Positions 27,333-35,689 of a DNA stretch of 64,000 bases are shown one piece after another. This DNA is from Hyphomonas chukchiensis (lineage in GTDB: Bacteria > Pseudomonadota > Alphaproteobacteria > Caulobacterales > Hyphomonadaceae): assembly GCF_000682695.1 (NCBI RefSeq), contig NZ_AWFG01000001.1, positions 62,001-126,000 on the forward strand. The letters are read 5' to 3'. The notes beneath the pieces were generated by a model. The model was not told the DNA's origin. It saw only the letters and a program-made list of their open reading frames with translations, and ran no database searches. Position 1 is the stretch's first letter. Each line of letters opens with the position of its first letter. The position numbers were made by a program, and so were the translations under genes.

Positions 27333-27890
27333 TTGAAGCCTGTGGAAAAACGTATTCGTTTCAAGTTTGCTGCCGAAAAGGCCCTTGCCGCGATCCATTA
27401 TATGGTTTGCGAGAGTCCCGGTATTGATCTGCACGGCATGATGAAGACCTGCTACTTTGCAGACAAGTCCCACCTTGAGAAGCACAAGCGGCCAGTGTTC
27501 GGCGCAACATACAGAGCAATGCGATTTGGCCCGGTTCCACTCGAAATTTACGAGATGGCGAAGGGTGAGTCTTATTGGCTAGCAGAGCTTCAAGTAGACA
27601 GTCTCCCGTGGAGGCTCGATGGCTACAAACTGCACCTCGCAGATACACAGACAAATTCGTGTGCACCGGACTTAGGCGCACTGTCTAAGACCGACATCGA
27701 TGAGATACAATCCGCTCTGCAATTAGCCTGCTCGTTGTCGTTTGATGCGCGCACAAGAGCTACACACGGTGACGACTGGCAGCGAGCAGAGCTTGGGATT
27801 ATGCAATACGAGGATATGATTCCAGAATCTCCTAATAAGGGAGAGCTAGTGGCATATCTTAGAGAGACGGCGCATAACCTGCGACTATGA
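27333..27890 (+). CDS. Panacea-domain (SocA-like) protein, antitoxin candidate
   Basis: A 185-residue protein with the Panacea (DUF4065/SocA-like) domain over most of its length: GIDLHGMMKTCYFADKSHL and YRAMRFGPVPLEIYEM are the hallmark segments. Panacea proteins neutralise many unrelated toxins, and SocA of Caulobacter is the ClpXP adaptor that destroys the toxin SocB; this gene's role is inferred from that. The start is uncertain: TTG at 27333 or GTG at 27342, with no ATG near. The stop overlaps the start of the next gene as ATGA, the classic layout for co-translated antitoxin and toxin. A perfect palindrome is just upstream. Codon use is AT-richer than in the core genes, in line with acquisition. 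Confidence 0.82.
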   Translation: MKPVEKRIRFKFAAEKALAAIHYMVCESPGIDLHGMMKTCYFADKSHLEKHKRPVFGATYRAMRFGPVPLEIYEMAKGESYWLAELQVDSLPWRLDGYKLHLADTQTNSCAPDLGALSKTDIDEIQSALQLACSLSFDARTRATHGDDWQRAELGIMQYEDMIPESPNKGELVAYLRETAHNLRL

Positions 27891-28246
27891 TTGCGGCGGG
27901 TCAGATTGTTTGGGTTTACGATGGCGTAATTCGACCGCCCGGCAATAAGATGTATGTGTGTCTTTGTCCCCAAAATGGTCTTTACTTCAGAATAAACTCT
28001 TTGGGGCATTGGCCGGGTTCGGTGCCAATTTCACAATCCGATCACCCATTTCTGGACCATGACAGTTTTATCGAGTGCAATGGTCCACTAGAGGTCGATG
28101 ACTATTCGATCGAGGAAAGCTTGCGTGTCGATGGCGTTCTGGGGGAATTGCGCCCTACTCTAAAGACGTTGATTATTGAAGTGGTGAGCGCATCTCCGTT
28201 ATTACCCGAAAACTACAAGACCCTTATCATCACTGGTCTATCTTAG
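27887..28246 (+). CDS. Unknown small protein, putative toxin partner of the Panacea protein
   Basis: A 119-residue protein with no family I can name. It begins with a beta-strand segment typical of SH3-like (PemK/MazF-type) folds, GQIVWVYDG, followed by KMYVCLCPQNGLYFRINS, a middle motif HPFLDHDSFIEC, and helices at the end. The pattern of a strand-rich first half and FLxHDSxxxC recalls uncharacterised toxin-like proteins paired with antitoxins; this is recall, not a search. Its ATG lies in the Panacea stop (ATGA), and its stop overlaps the convergent winged-helix gene stop by 4 nt. A non-toxic partner is the alternative. Confidence 0.6.
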   Translation: MIAAGQIVWVYDGVIRPPGNKMYVCLCPQNGLYFRINSLGHWPGSVPISQSDHPFLDHDSFIECNGPLEVDDYSIEESLRVDGVLGELRPTLKTLIIEVVSASPLLPENYKTLIITGLS

Positions 28247-28695
28247 GCCGCCATCCAAACTAGCGCCCGTCCGCACATTTTGACTGTGCTGACATTCCCC
28301 TCCCGCCTATCCGCCCTCAAGCACTTGCTAATCCGCATAGTAGCCCGCGCCACATACTCCGCGTCTCTCCCCACATACACCCGCTCTGCAATCTCCCTAC
28401 TCGTGAGCGGCCTGTCTGCGGCTTCCAGCACGTCCAGACATGCGCGCCTTAGTCCGCCATTGCGAAACACCCTGACGCTCTCAGCGGGCATGATAGAGGC
28501 AATCTCGCCCTCATAGCCCAGCACTCGCAGCGTGCGGTCCAGCGCCTTTATGTCCGCAGAGCGTCCGCCCTCGCGTAACAGCTCTATGCGCTTGGTGAGA
28601 AGCCCCAGGATTGTCACGTTGTAGGATCGCGTGCGCTGGGGGCGAAGTTTTCCAGAAGGCTGTAGCGTCAGTTCCATAGACACAGAATCCGACAT
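28243..28695 (-). CDS. Predicted winged-helix DNA-binding protein
   Basis: About 150 residues from ATG 28695. The N terminus is polar (LRPQRTRSYNV), a helical pair follows (LLTKRIELLREGGRSADIKA), and the C-terminal half has a winged-helix pattern: RRACLDVLEAADRPLTSREI, then ISKCLRADRREGNVSTVKM. This pattern is common in small alphaproteobacterial regulators of unknown role. No clear Shine-Dalgarno is seen, and an upstream in-frame ATG at 28845 would add an unlikely Cys/Arg-rich leader. It converges on the toxin-like gene with a 4-nt stop overlap (TTAG). It could regulate the adjoining module; nothing shows this directly. Confidence 0.65.
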   Translation of the reverse strand: MSDSVSMELTLQPSGKLRPQRTRSYNVTILGLLTKRIELLREGGRSADIKALDRTLRVLGYEGEIASIMPAESVRVFRNGGLRRACLDVLEAADRPLTSREIAERVYVGRDAEYVARATMRISKCLRADRREGNVSTVKMCGRALVWMAA

Positions 28696-28964
28696 CTGAC
28701 AGAATCTTGGAAGGCGTGAAGTTGGTGCGTCTGCTACATAAGTCCGCAGAAGACGACATGGACGTGCGCATAAAGATGAGCGTGAGCCGGGTGCATGGCG
28801 CGCAGTATACGCGCAGTGGGAGGGGGTGGGGAAAAGTGGGGGCATTTCCGACGGGAAAGCATCGAATGGATGGATTTCATAATATCAATTTAAGATAGAT
28901 TAAATCCCGCGCGTTTAGAGGAGTCTTCAGCCGCGCCCAGGACGGCCCTGTTAGGGATTATGCC

Positions 28965-30389
28965 ATGACCAGCCTGTCGTTTCCCCCTCCTGTGAAGCAA
29001 TTCCTGGCTGCAATTGTCGCCGCCTCGATTTTGACGGCCTGCACCCAGAGCGGCGCTGGAGACTTTGCGGCCAACGTGACGGAGACAGATTGGGCCGATG
29101 AGCCTTACTCCGTCATTCTTTCACGGGTGGACGATGTTCCCGCCTTTCGGGAAGCCCTTGAAACCGGCAAGAAGATTCGTTCGGCAAATGAGCAGACCGT
29201 GATTGGCCTCGCAAAAGTGTATGGCTGGCGCATCGAGCAGGATGTGTCTGCTGGCCTGGCCATGCTGGAGACAGCCTGCGACCGCGACCAGATGAGAGCC
29301 TGCCAGAGCATCGGCTGGGTCATCGCACAACAGAACAATCCGCAATCGGTTTCGAGGCGGATGGGTTACCATTCGCGTGCCTGCGAAGGCGGCGTGGTAC
29401 TGGCCTGCGCCGGGCTGACAGAAGCTTATGCCAACGGACACGGCACCGAGAAGAGCGTCGAAAAGGCGCTGGCCTACGCGGAGATATCCTGCCGCGACAT
29501 GAGCACGCGCGGCTGCGCCAATGCCGCCAGCTACCTTATTGCGGTGCTGCCTGACCAGGCCGAGGCCAAGCTGAAGCAGGCGTGCGATGTGGATAATATT
29601 CACGCTTGTGAAAACCTGGGGCTAGCCTTGCTGAAAGGTGTGTATGGTGAAGACAGGGTGGCTGAAGCAGCAAAGCCCTATGAACGCGGGTGTCTGGCGA
29701 GTTCCGCCCAATCGTGCACCCAGCTGGTCAACGGTATGATCACGGACAAACTGACACCGGCCGATGCCAACAGCGTCTTGCTGATGTCAGAGACACTCTG
29801 CAGGGCCGGGGCGACCGAAACCTGCCTTCAGCTGGCCTATCACTTCGGACGCGCAGGCGCCGCCCCACATCCGGCCCGAAGCTTTCGCGCGGCCAATGCA
29901 GGATGCAACCAGGGCGACATAACAATGTGCAGATGGCTCGCAGAAGACCATCGCGACGGGGTCGGGACACCGAAAAACCTGGAGAAGGCGCAGAGCTTGT
30001 ACGCGTGGCTCTGTGAGAACGGGGAACTTGTGAATTGTCAGGATGCCGCTGAACTGAAGCTCCTTCTGACCAACGCCAAAGCCCCGGAAGAGACCGGAAC
30101 GACCACTTGTGATTTTGGCGATGCAGAAGCCTGCCGCACGCTGGCATGGGAATATGCGACGGGCGATAAACGCGCGCAGGACACGGCGCGGGCAACCCAA
30201 CTGTTCCAGGCAGGCTGTGACAAGGGCAACGCAAACAGCTGTATCGATCTCGGTTCGCTCAATGATTGGGCGATGTTTGGGGTGGCCGAAGACAAGGAAG
30301 CGGCGCGGGAACTTTACGTTCGCGCATGTGACATGGGCTCCAAGGACGGGTGCGACCTGCTCGACCAGTCGCTCAGCGCGGCCCGATAG
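28965..30389 (+). CDS. Cysteine-rich Sel1-repeat lipoprotein
   Basis: A 474-residue secreted protein: a signal with lipobox (AASILTACTQ) followed by about ten Sel1-type repeats. Many repeats carry paired cysteines spaced about 8 apart (ACDRDQMRACQS, ACEGGVVLACAG, GCDKGNANSCIDLG), as in Hcp-type Sel1 proteins of Helicobacter, where disulphides clamp each helix pair. No enzyme motif is seen. Such proteins act as periplasmic scaffolds or in host or envelope contacts. The gene borders the accessory region on the right; its base composition is that of the core. Confidence 0.85.
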   Translation: MTSLSFPPPVKQFLAAIVAASILTACTQSGAGDFAANVTETDWADEPYSVILSRVDDVPAFREALETGKKIRSANEQTVIGLAKVYGWRIEQDVSAGLAMLETACDRDQMRACQSIGWVIAQQNNPQSVSRRMGYHSRACEGGVVLACAGLTEAYANGHGTEKSVEKALAYAEISCRDMSTRGCANAASYLIAVLPDQAEAKLKQACDVDNIHACENLGLALLKGVYGEDRVAEAAKPYERGCLASSAQSCTQLVNGMITDKLTPADANSVLLMSETLCRAGATETCLQLAYHFGRAGAAPHPARSFRAANAGCNQGDITMCRWLAEDHRDGVGTPKNLEKAQSLYAWLCENGELVNCQDAAELKLLLTNAKAPEETGTTTCDFGDAEACRTLAWEYATGDKRAQDTARATQLFQAGCDKGNANSCIDLGSLNDWAMFGVAEDKEAARELYVRACDMGSKDGCDLLDQSLSAAR

Positions 30390-30525
30390 AAGGCCGCCCC
30401 GGATCCAACGTTTAGCGCCGCTAAACCAACACGATATGTTGCCTTGGGCGGGGACGGGCCCATGTTGCGTGGGTCGGCGCTGAAGCGTGCGGCGTTTGCA
30501 ACCGATCTGACCACATACGAGGCCC

Positions 30526-31671
30526 ATGATGACAACCGCTCCCCTGTTTGAAACAATGACCCTTCCCCATGGGCCCGCGTGGAAGAACCGCTTCATGCTG
30601 GCGCCGCTGACCAATACGCAGAGCCATCCCGACGGAACGCTGTCGGACGAGGAATATCACTGGCTGACCATGCGGGCCGAAGGTGGGTTTGGCCTGGTCA
30701 TGACGGCGGCGGCCCATGTGCAGGCCGTGGGACAGGGCTTTCCCGGCCAGATCGGCGCGTTTGACGACAAGCATATCCCGGGCCTGACGCGGCTGGCCGC
30801 CGGGCTGAAGGCGAAGGGCGCGGTCTCGTCGCTGCAGCTGCACCATGCGGGCGACCGTTCGCCGGCCGATCTTGTCGGCGTGCCGGTAGGCCCGTCGGAC
30901 GAGGCGGACAAGGGCGTGCGCGGCCTGACGCTGGCGGAAGTGGAACAGCTGCGCGATGATTTCATTGCGGCGGCTGTGCGCGCGAAAAAGGCCGGGTTTG
31001 ACGGCGTGGAAGTGCATGGCGCGCATGGCTATATCATCGCGCAATTCCTGTCGGCGGAGATCAACAAGCGCGAGGACGCCTATGGCGGCAGCCTGGAGAA
31101 CCGGGCGCGCCTGCTGTTCGAGATTGTGGATGGCATTCGCGCCGCGACGGGGCCGGACTTCCAGCTTGGCCTGCGCCTGTCGCCCGAACGCTTCGGCCTT
31201 GACCTGAGCGAGATGCTGACCGTGACGAAGCGCGTGTTTGCCGAGCAGGTGATCGACTTCTTCGACCTGTCGGCCTGGGACGTGAACAAGGAGCCCGCCG
31301 ACGATGCCTTCGCGGGCCAGACGCTGGTGTCGCTGTTCACCGCGCTGGACCGGGGCAGGATCCGCCTTGGCGCGGCGGGCAAGATCATGGACGCGGAGAC
31401 GGCTGTCAGCGTGCTGGAAGCGGGATGCGATTTCGTGGTGATCGGGCGCGGGGCGATCCTGCGGCATGACTTCCCCGAGCGCGTGCGCCGGGATGTCGCC
31501 TATACGTCGCCGCCTTTGCCCGTGCCGGAAGCCTGGCTGAACGCACAAGGCCTCAGCACAAAGTTCGTGGACTATATGCGCAGCTGGCCGAACTATCTCG
31601 CCAAGGACGGCGACGATACGAGCGCCTATGACGACCTTCAGGTGAAGCTGGAGCCTGACACCGTCAGCTGA
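30526..31671 (+). CDS. NADH:flavin oxidoreductase (Old Yellow Enzyme family)
   Basis: A 381-residue FMN-dependent alpha/beta-barrel enzyme. Family features: KNRFMLAPLTNTQS at the FMN-binding start, LQLHHAGDRS, VHGAHGYIIAQFLSAEINKR (the signature with H and Y), YGGSLENRARL and the phosphate-binding VIGRGAILRHDFP at the end. Members reduce activated C=C bonds of enones or nitro compounds; the physiological substrate is unknown. Two ATG codons (30526, 30529) are possible starts. It is alone between the Sel1 lipoprotein gene and the convergent SRPBCC gene. Confidence 0.93.
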   Translation: MMTTAPLFETMTLPHGPAWKNRFMLAPLTNTQSHPDGTLSDEEYHWLTMRAEGGFGLVMTAAAHVQAVGQGFPGQIGAFDDKHIPGLTRLAAGLKAKGAVSSLQLHHAGDRSPADLVGVPVGPSDEADKGVRGLTLAEVEQLRDDFIAAAVRAKKAGFDGVEVHGAHGYIIAQFLSAEINKREDAYGGSLENRARLLFEIVDGIRAATGPDFQLGLRLSPERFGLDLSEMLTVTKRVFAEQVIDFFDLSAWDVNKEPADDAFAGQTLVSLFTALDRGRIRLGAAGKIMDAETAVSVLEAGCDFVVIGRGAILRHDFPERVRRDVAYTSPPLPVPEAWLNAQGLSTKFVDYMRSWPNYLAKDGDDTSAYDDLQVKLEPDTVS

Positions 31672-31680
31672 TGCGGGGGG

Positions 31681-32169
31681 CTAGAGGCCGAAGCGGGCCT
31701 TGTCGCCGGCGATCAGGGCCTCAAGCTTCGGCAGGCCGGCCCTGATGCCGCCGGCGAGCTGTTTGCTGACAAGAAAGCCGAGCGGGAAGATCGCGCTGAC
31801 GCGGCCCGTCCAGCGCAGTTCGCAGCCGCCGAGCACGTCGACGATCTCATAGTCCTCGATGCCGGCGGAGATGGGCAGGCTCGACTTGTCGAAGCGGAAG
31901 GCCATGCGGCGGCCTTCTTCCCAGAGGAAGAAATATTCCTCGATGACCATGTCGCCGATCTCGACGGTGCGGGTCGTGCCGTCCCGGAAGGGCTGGGGGC
32001 TGGTCCAGGTGACCTTGGTGATGGGCAGCCATTCGGTCCAGGCCTCGGCATCGAGCAGGGCAGCCCAGACGGCGCTGGCGGGGAACGGGAACTTGTGCGC
32101 GATGGTGCCCTTGGCGCCTTCGAGATAATGCTCGGCGACCGGTTTGTGCTGTTTCAATGCCTTGGCCAT
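31681..32169 (-). CDS. SRPBCC (START-like) domain protein
   Basis: A 162-residue small protein with the START-like ligand-binding fold: the opening strand and helix IAHKFPFPASAVWAALLDAE, then WTEWLPITKVTW, and a long C-terminal helix (GGIRAGLPKLEALIAG). The hydrophobic pocket binds lipids or aromatic compounds in relatives; no partner is known here. It ends 9 nt from the convergent OYE gene. Confidence 0.8.
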   Translation of the reverse strand: MAKALKQHKPVAEHYLEGAKGTIAHKFPFPASAVWAALLDAEAWTEWLPITKVTWTSPQPFRDGTTRTVEIGDMVIEEYFFLWEEGRRMAFRFDKSSLPISAGIEDYEIVDVLGGCELRWTGRVSAIFPLGFLVSKQLAGGIRAGLPKLEALIAGDKARFGL

Positions 32170-32320
32170 AAGTCATGCCCTCCCCTGCTTGGCGTCGTGA
32201 AAAACTATGCTGGTGGAGCGGCGTGCTTGTCAAAGGCGCAGGCGGGATGCCGTGGCGTCAGTGCGCGAGGCGCCTGCGACGGGCATCGACAGGCCTGAAA
32301 GCCGCGACTAGGTTTGCTCC

Positions 32321-32686
32321 ATGATCAAGCTGACCTTCTGCCTTCGCCGCCTGCCGCACCTCAGCCGCGAGCAGTTCCAGACCTATTGGCGCGAGCAACA
32401 TGCGCCGCTTGTCGCCAAGCATGCCGAGACGCTGGGGGTGCTGCGCTATGTCCAGCTGCACACCGGGCATGAGGCGCTGAACACAGGCATTGCCGGCTCG
32501 CGCGGTGCGCCAGCGGAATATGATGGCGTGGCCGAGCTCTGGTTCGAGAGCGAAGAGGCCATGGCGGCCAATACGAGCGAGGCCGCAGCGGCCGCCGGGC
32601 GCGAACTGCTGGAAGACGAACGGAAATTCATCGACCTCGCCAACTCGCCGCTCTGGTTCGGCGACGAGCATGTGATTGTGGGCTGA
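32321..32686 (+). CDS. EthD-domain protein
   Basis: A 121-residue ferredoxin-like-fold protein of the EthD (dimeric alpha/beta barrel) family: IKLTFCLRRLPHLSREQFQ, then YWREQHAPLVAKHAETLG, LRYVQLHTGH and GVAELWFESEEAM. EthD proteins accompany ether-degrading P450s or act as small isomerase or decarboxylase-like enzymes; no P450 is nearby, so the role is open. Confidence 0.85.
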   Translation: MIKLTFCLRRLPHLSREQFQTYWREQHAPLVAKHAETLGVLRYVQLHTGHEALNTGIAGSRGAPAEYDGVAELWFESEEAMAANTSEAAAAAGRELLEDERKFIDLANSPLWFGDEHVIVG

Positions 32687-32817
32687 GGCGCTGGCCGGCT
32701 GAGTTACCATATTTGAAACCGGTTTGGCCTAGACCCATCTTTGACGGGGTCACTCCTGCCCCCGAACCCGGAAATGTGGCCATGGTCGGCAGCGCCGGAG
32801 CTGCTATAGGATAGTGC

Positions 32818-35667
32818 ATGAACGTTACGTCGAACCCTGCAAGCACCGGCCCAAGCCTTGTCGACACCCGCAATTCGGCGCTGCGCCGGCCCGGCCGCTG
32901 GCGCATCTCCAACATCATTGACGGGCGCGCGCTGCGGGTGAAGCTGACAGCCGCCGCCCAGCACCATCAGGGCGACGCACAGGCCGCGCGCAAAGTGGTG
33001 ATCGACCATCTGCACGCCGCCCTCTTCCGCGGCCGCATGATCGCGCAGGAGCGCCTGCAGCAGGGCGCCGACGGGCTCGACACCGCGCGCCTGCTTTGCG
33101 CCGTGCAGGATGAAGTGATCAGCGCGCTTTATGATTATACGACGACGCATGTGATCCGCGCCCGCAACCCCACAGAGGCCGAGCGTATCGCGGTCGTGGC
33201 GACCGGCGGATACGGACGCGGCGTGATGGCGCCCTCTTCCGACACGGACCTCCTGTTCCTGCGCGCCTACAAGGTGAGCCCGCATACCGAGAGCGTGATC
33301 GAATACATGCTCTACGCGATGTGGGACATGGGGCTGAAAGTCGGCCACGCGTTCCGCACGCCGCAGGACTGCGTGAAGCTGGCCGCCGAGGATGTGACGA
33401 TCAAGACATCCATGCTGGACGCGCGTTTCATCTGCGGCGACGAGGCGCTGGCGACGGACATGTTCGAGCTGTTCCAGCGCGAGGCCGTGAAGGGCAAGGA
33501 TGCCCAGTTCATTGCCGACAAGCTGGCCGAGCGCGATGCACGCCATGCCCGCCATGGCGATGCGCGCTATGTGGTCGAGCCGAACCTCAAGGAGGGCAAG
33601 GGCGGCCTGCGCGACCTGCAGACGCTCTACTGGATTACCAAGCACATGTATGGCGGGCGCACGCTGGAAGACGTGATGCAGAATGGCCCGTTCACGCCGC
33701 ACGAATATGCCATCTTCATCCGCGCCGCGAAATTCCTCTGGACCGTGCGCTGCCATCTTCACTTCGTGACAGGGCGTCCGGAAGAACGGCTCGGCTTTGA
33801 CCTGCAGCCGGAGATCGCGTCCCGAATGGGCTACCGCGACCGGGGCGAGCAGCAGGGCGTGGAGCGCTTCATGAAGCGCTATTTCCTGATCGCCAAGGAT
33901 GTCGGCAGCCTGACGCGTATCCTGGCCGCGAAACTGGAAGCCGACCACAAGAAGAAGCCCGAAGGCCTGCGCCGTTTCCTGCCGATCCGCGCGCCCCAGG
34001 CGCTGAAGGAAAACGGCTTCATCATCGACAATAACCGTATCAATACGGTCGACGAAGACGTGATGGCGTCCGATCCGCTAAACATGCTGAGGCTGTTCAC
34101 GATTGCCCGGCGCGAGGGCAAGGACATCCACCCCGATGCCCTGACCGCGCTGACCCGCAACCTGCGCGCCATGAATGACAGCGTACGCGAGACACCAGAG
34201 GCCCGCCGGCTGGTGCTGGAATCCATCATGGGCGGCGACCGCCCTGGACAGGTGCTGCGCTGGATGAACGAGTCCGGCCTGCTGGGCCGCGTGATGCCGG
34301 AGTTTGGCGGCATCGTCGCGCAGACGCAGTTCAACATGTACCATCACTATACGGTGGACGAGCACACGATCCGTGCCGTGGAATACATTTCCGACATGGA
34401 GCATGGGCGCGGCGAGACGATCAAGCTGGTCAGCGAACTGTTCCCGATGCTGGAAAACCGCCGGGCGCTCTACATGGCGATGCTGCTGCACGACACCGGC
34501 AAGGGCAAGGGCGACCAGCAGATCGAGGGCATGAAGACGTCGCTGCGCGCGTGCCAGCGCCTTGGCCTGCCGGAGGCCGAGAGTGAACTCGTGGCCTGGC
34601 TGGTGGGGCATCACCTCGAAATGAGCGAAACGGCCCAGAAACGCGATATTTCCGATCCGCGCACGGTCGCGAAATTCGCGGACCTTGTCGGCTCGCTGGA
34701 GCGGCTGCGCCTGCTCTACATTCTCACCGTGGCCGACATCAAGGCCGTCGGCCCGGCTGTGTGGAATGCGTGGAAGGGCCAGTTGCTGGCCGACCTTTAC
34801 AATAACACTGCGGCGGCCCTGCGCGGCGGACGCACTGACGAGGCCGGCGTGCTGGCCGAACTGGAAGCGCGCGCCGAGCGCCGCCGCGAAGCCCTGATCG
34901 ACCGGGTTGGCAAAGTGCCGGCGCTGATGCTGGAAATGGAAACGGCCTACTGGACGGGTTTCGATCTCGATGACCTCGCCTGGCAGGCCCGCGTGCTGAA
35001 TGACGAACAGGAAGTGGTGGCGCACCGCTATCTCGCCGATGGCGGCGCGGTGGCGATGATCGTGTCCGGCGCTGACCGGACGGGCCTCTTCGCAGACCTC
35101 GCCGGAACGCTCGCGCGGCTCGGCGCCAACGTGGTCTCGGCGCAGGTTTTCACCAGCAACCGGGGCCGTATCGTCGATATCTTCATGCTGCAGGATGCGA
35201 GCAAGGGCGCCTTTGCTGCCGGCGATGCGCCGCGCATGGAACGGCTGGAAAAAGCCATGCGGGACGCGCTCGCCGACAATGCCATCAAGGGCGAAGTGAA
35301 TGCGCGGGCCGGACGGCGCGAGGCGGCTTTTCTTGTGCAGCCTTCGGTGCAGATCCGCGACGACCTTTCGGCCGACTATACGGTTATCGACATTGCCGGG
35401 CGCAACCGGCCGGGCCTGCTGCATGAAGTGGCCGACGTGCTGGCCGACATGAAACTGTCTATCCACTCGGCGCATGTCGGCTCCTATGGCGAGCGTGTGT
35501 TCGATGCCTTCTATGTGCAGAATGCCCGCGGCCAGAAAATGGGCACAAAAGCCCGCAAGGATACACTCAAGGAACGTCTTTTGGCCGTATTGGGGCGCGA
35601 AGAACCGGATGCACCGCAAACCCCGGCCCGGAAACTGAAACGCTCCCGCGCCGTGGACAGCTTCTGA
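32818..35667 (+). CDS. glnD: Bifunctional uridylyltransferase / uridylyl-removing enzyme (PII)
   Basis: GlnD adds or removes UMP on PII proteins to report nitrogen status. The 949-residue protein has the nucleotidyltransferase domain (ATGGYGRGVMAPSSDTDLLF, two metal aspartates), the linker domain (EPNLKEGKGGLRDLQTLYW), the HD hydrolase domain with AMLLHDTGKGKGDQ, and two C-terminal ACT domains that sense glutamine (AMIVSGADRTGLFADLAG, and IDIAGRNRPGLLHEVADVL). The length is usual for alphaproteobacteria. murJ follows 22 nt downstream and trpS after that, a frequent alphaproteobacterial order. Confidence 0.97.
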   Translation: MNVTSNPASTGPSLVDTRNSALRRPGRWRISNIIDGRALRVKLTAAAQHHQGDAQAARKVVIDHLHAALFRGRMIAQERLQQGADGLDTARLLCAVQDEVISALYDYTTTHVIRARNPTEAERIAVVATGGYGRGVMAPSSDTDLLFLRAYKVSPHTESVIEYMLYAMWDMGLKVGHAFRTPQDCVKLAAEDVTIKTSMLDARFICGDEALATDMFELFQREAVKGKDAQFIADKLAERDARHARHGDARYVVEPNLKEGKGGLRDLQTLYWITKHMYGGRTLEDVMQNGPFTPHEYAIFIRAAKFLWTVRCHLHFVTGRPEERLGFDLQPEIASRMGYRDRGEQQGVERFMKRYFLIAKDVGSLTRILAAKLEADHKKKPEGLRRFLPIRAPQALKENGFIIDNNRINTVDEDVMASDPLNMLRLFTIARREGKDIHPDALTALTRNLRAMNDSVRETPEARRLVLESIMGGDRPGQVLRWMNESGLLGRVMPEFGGIVAQTQFNMYHHYTVDEHTIRAVEYISDMEHGRGETIKLVSELFPMLENRRALYMAMLLHDTGKGKGDQQIEGMKTSLRACQRLGLPEAESELVAWLVGHHLEMSETAQKRDISDPRTVAKFADLVGSLERLRLLYILTVADIKAVGPAVWNAWKGQLLADLYNNTAAALRGGRTDEAGVLAELEARAERRREALIDRVGKVPALMLEMETAYWTGFDLDDLAWQARVLNDEQEVVAHRYLADGGAVAMIVSGADRTGLFADLAGTLARLGANVVSAQVFTSNRGRIVDIFMLQDASKGAFAAGDAPRMERLEKAMRDALADNAIKGEVNARAGRREAAFLVQPSVQIRDDLSADYTVIDIAGRNRPGLLHEVADVLADMKLSIHSAHVGSYGERVFDAFYVQNARGQKMGTKARKDTLKERLLAVLGREEPDAPQTPARKLKRSRAVDSF

Positions 35668-35689
35668 GAATTCACCCAAGGGAAATTGC

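Larger units (their letters stand above)
25050..28845. mobile_element. Accessory island (IS1595-type transposase with cargo-like genes)
   Basis: The block between truA and the Sel1 lipoprotein gene holds only accessory-type genes and its coding DNA is visibly AT-richer than the flanks, except the transposase gene. Contents: DUF6471 gene and overlapping two-TM protein gene, transposase, Panacea gene and its partner, winged-helix gene. No integrase and no convincing end repeats or att sites were found by eye, so borders are approximate and given by gene content. Confidence 0.5.

Noticed and set aside
30421..31548. A minus-strand frame of 375 codons opposite the OYE gene.
   Set aside because: The composition is typical of an antisense shadow and the OYE frame carries its full family signatures.
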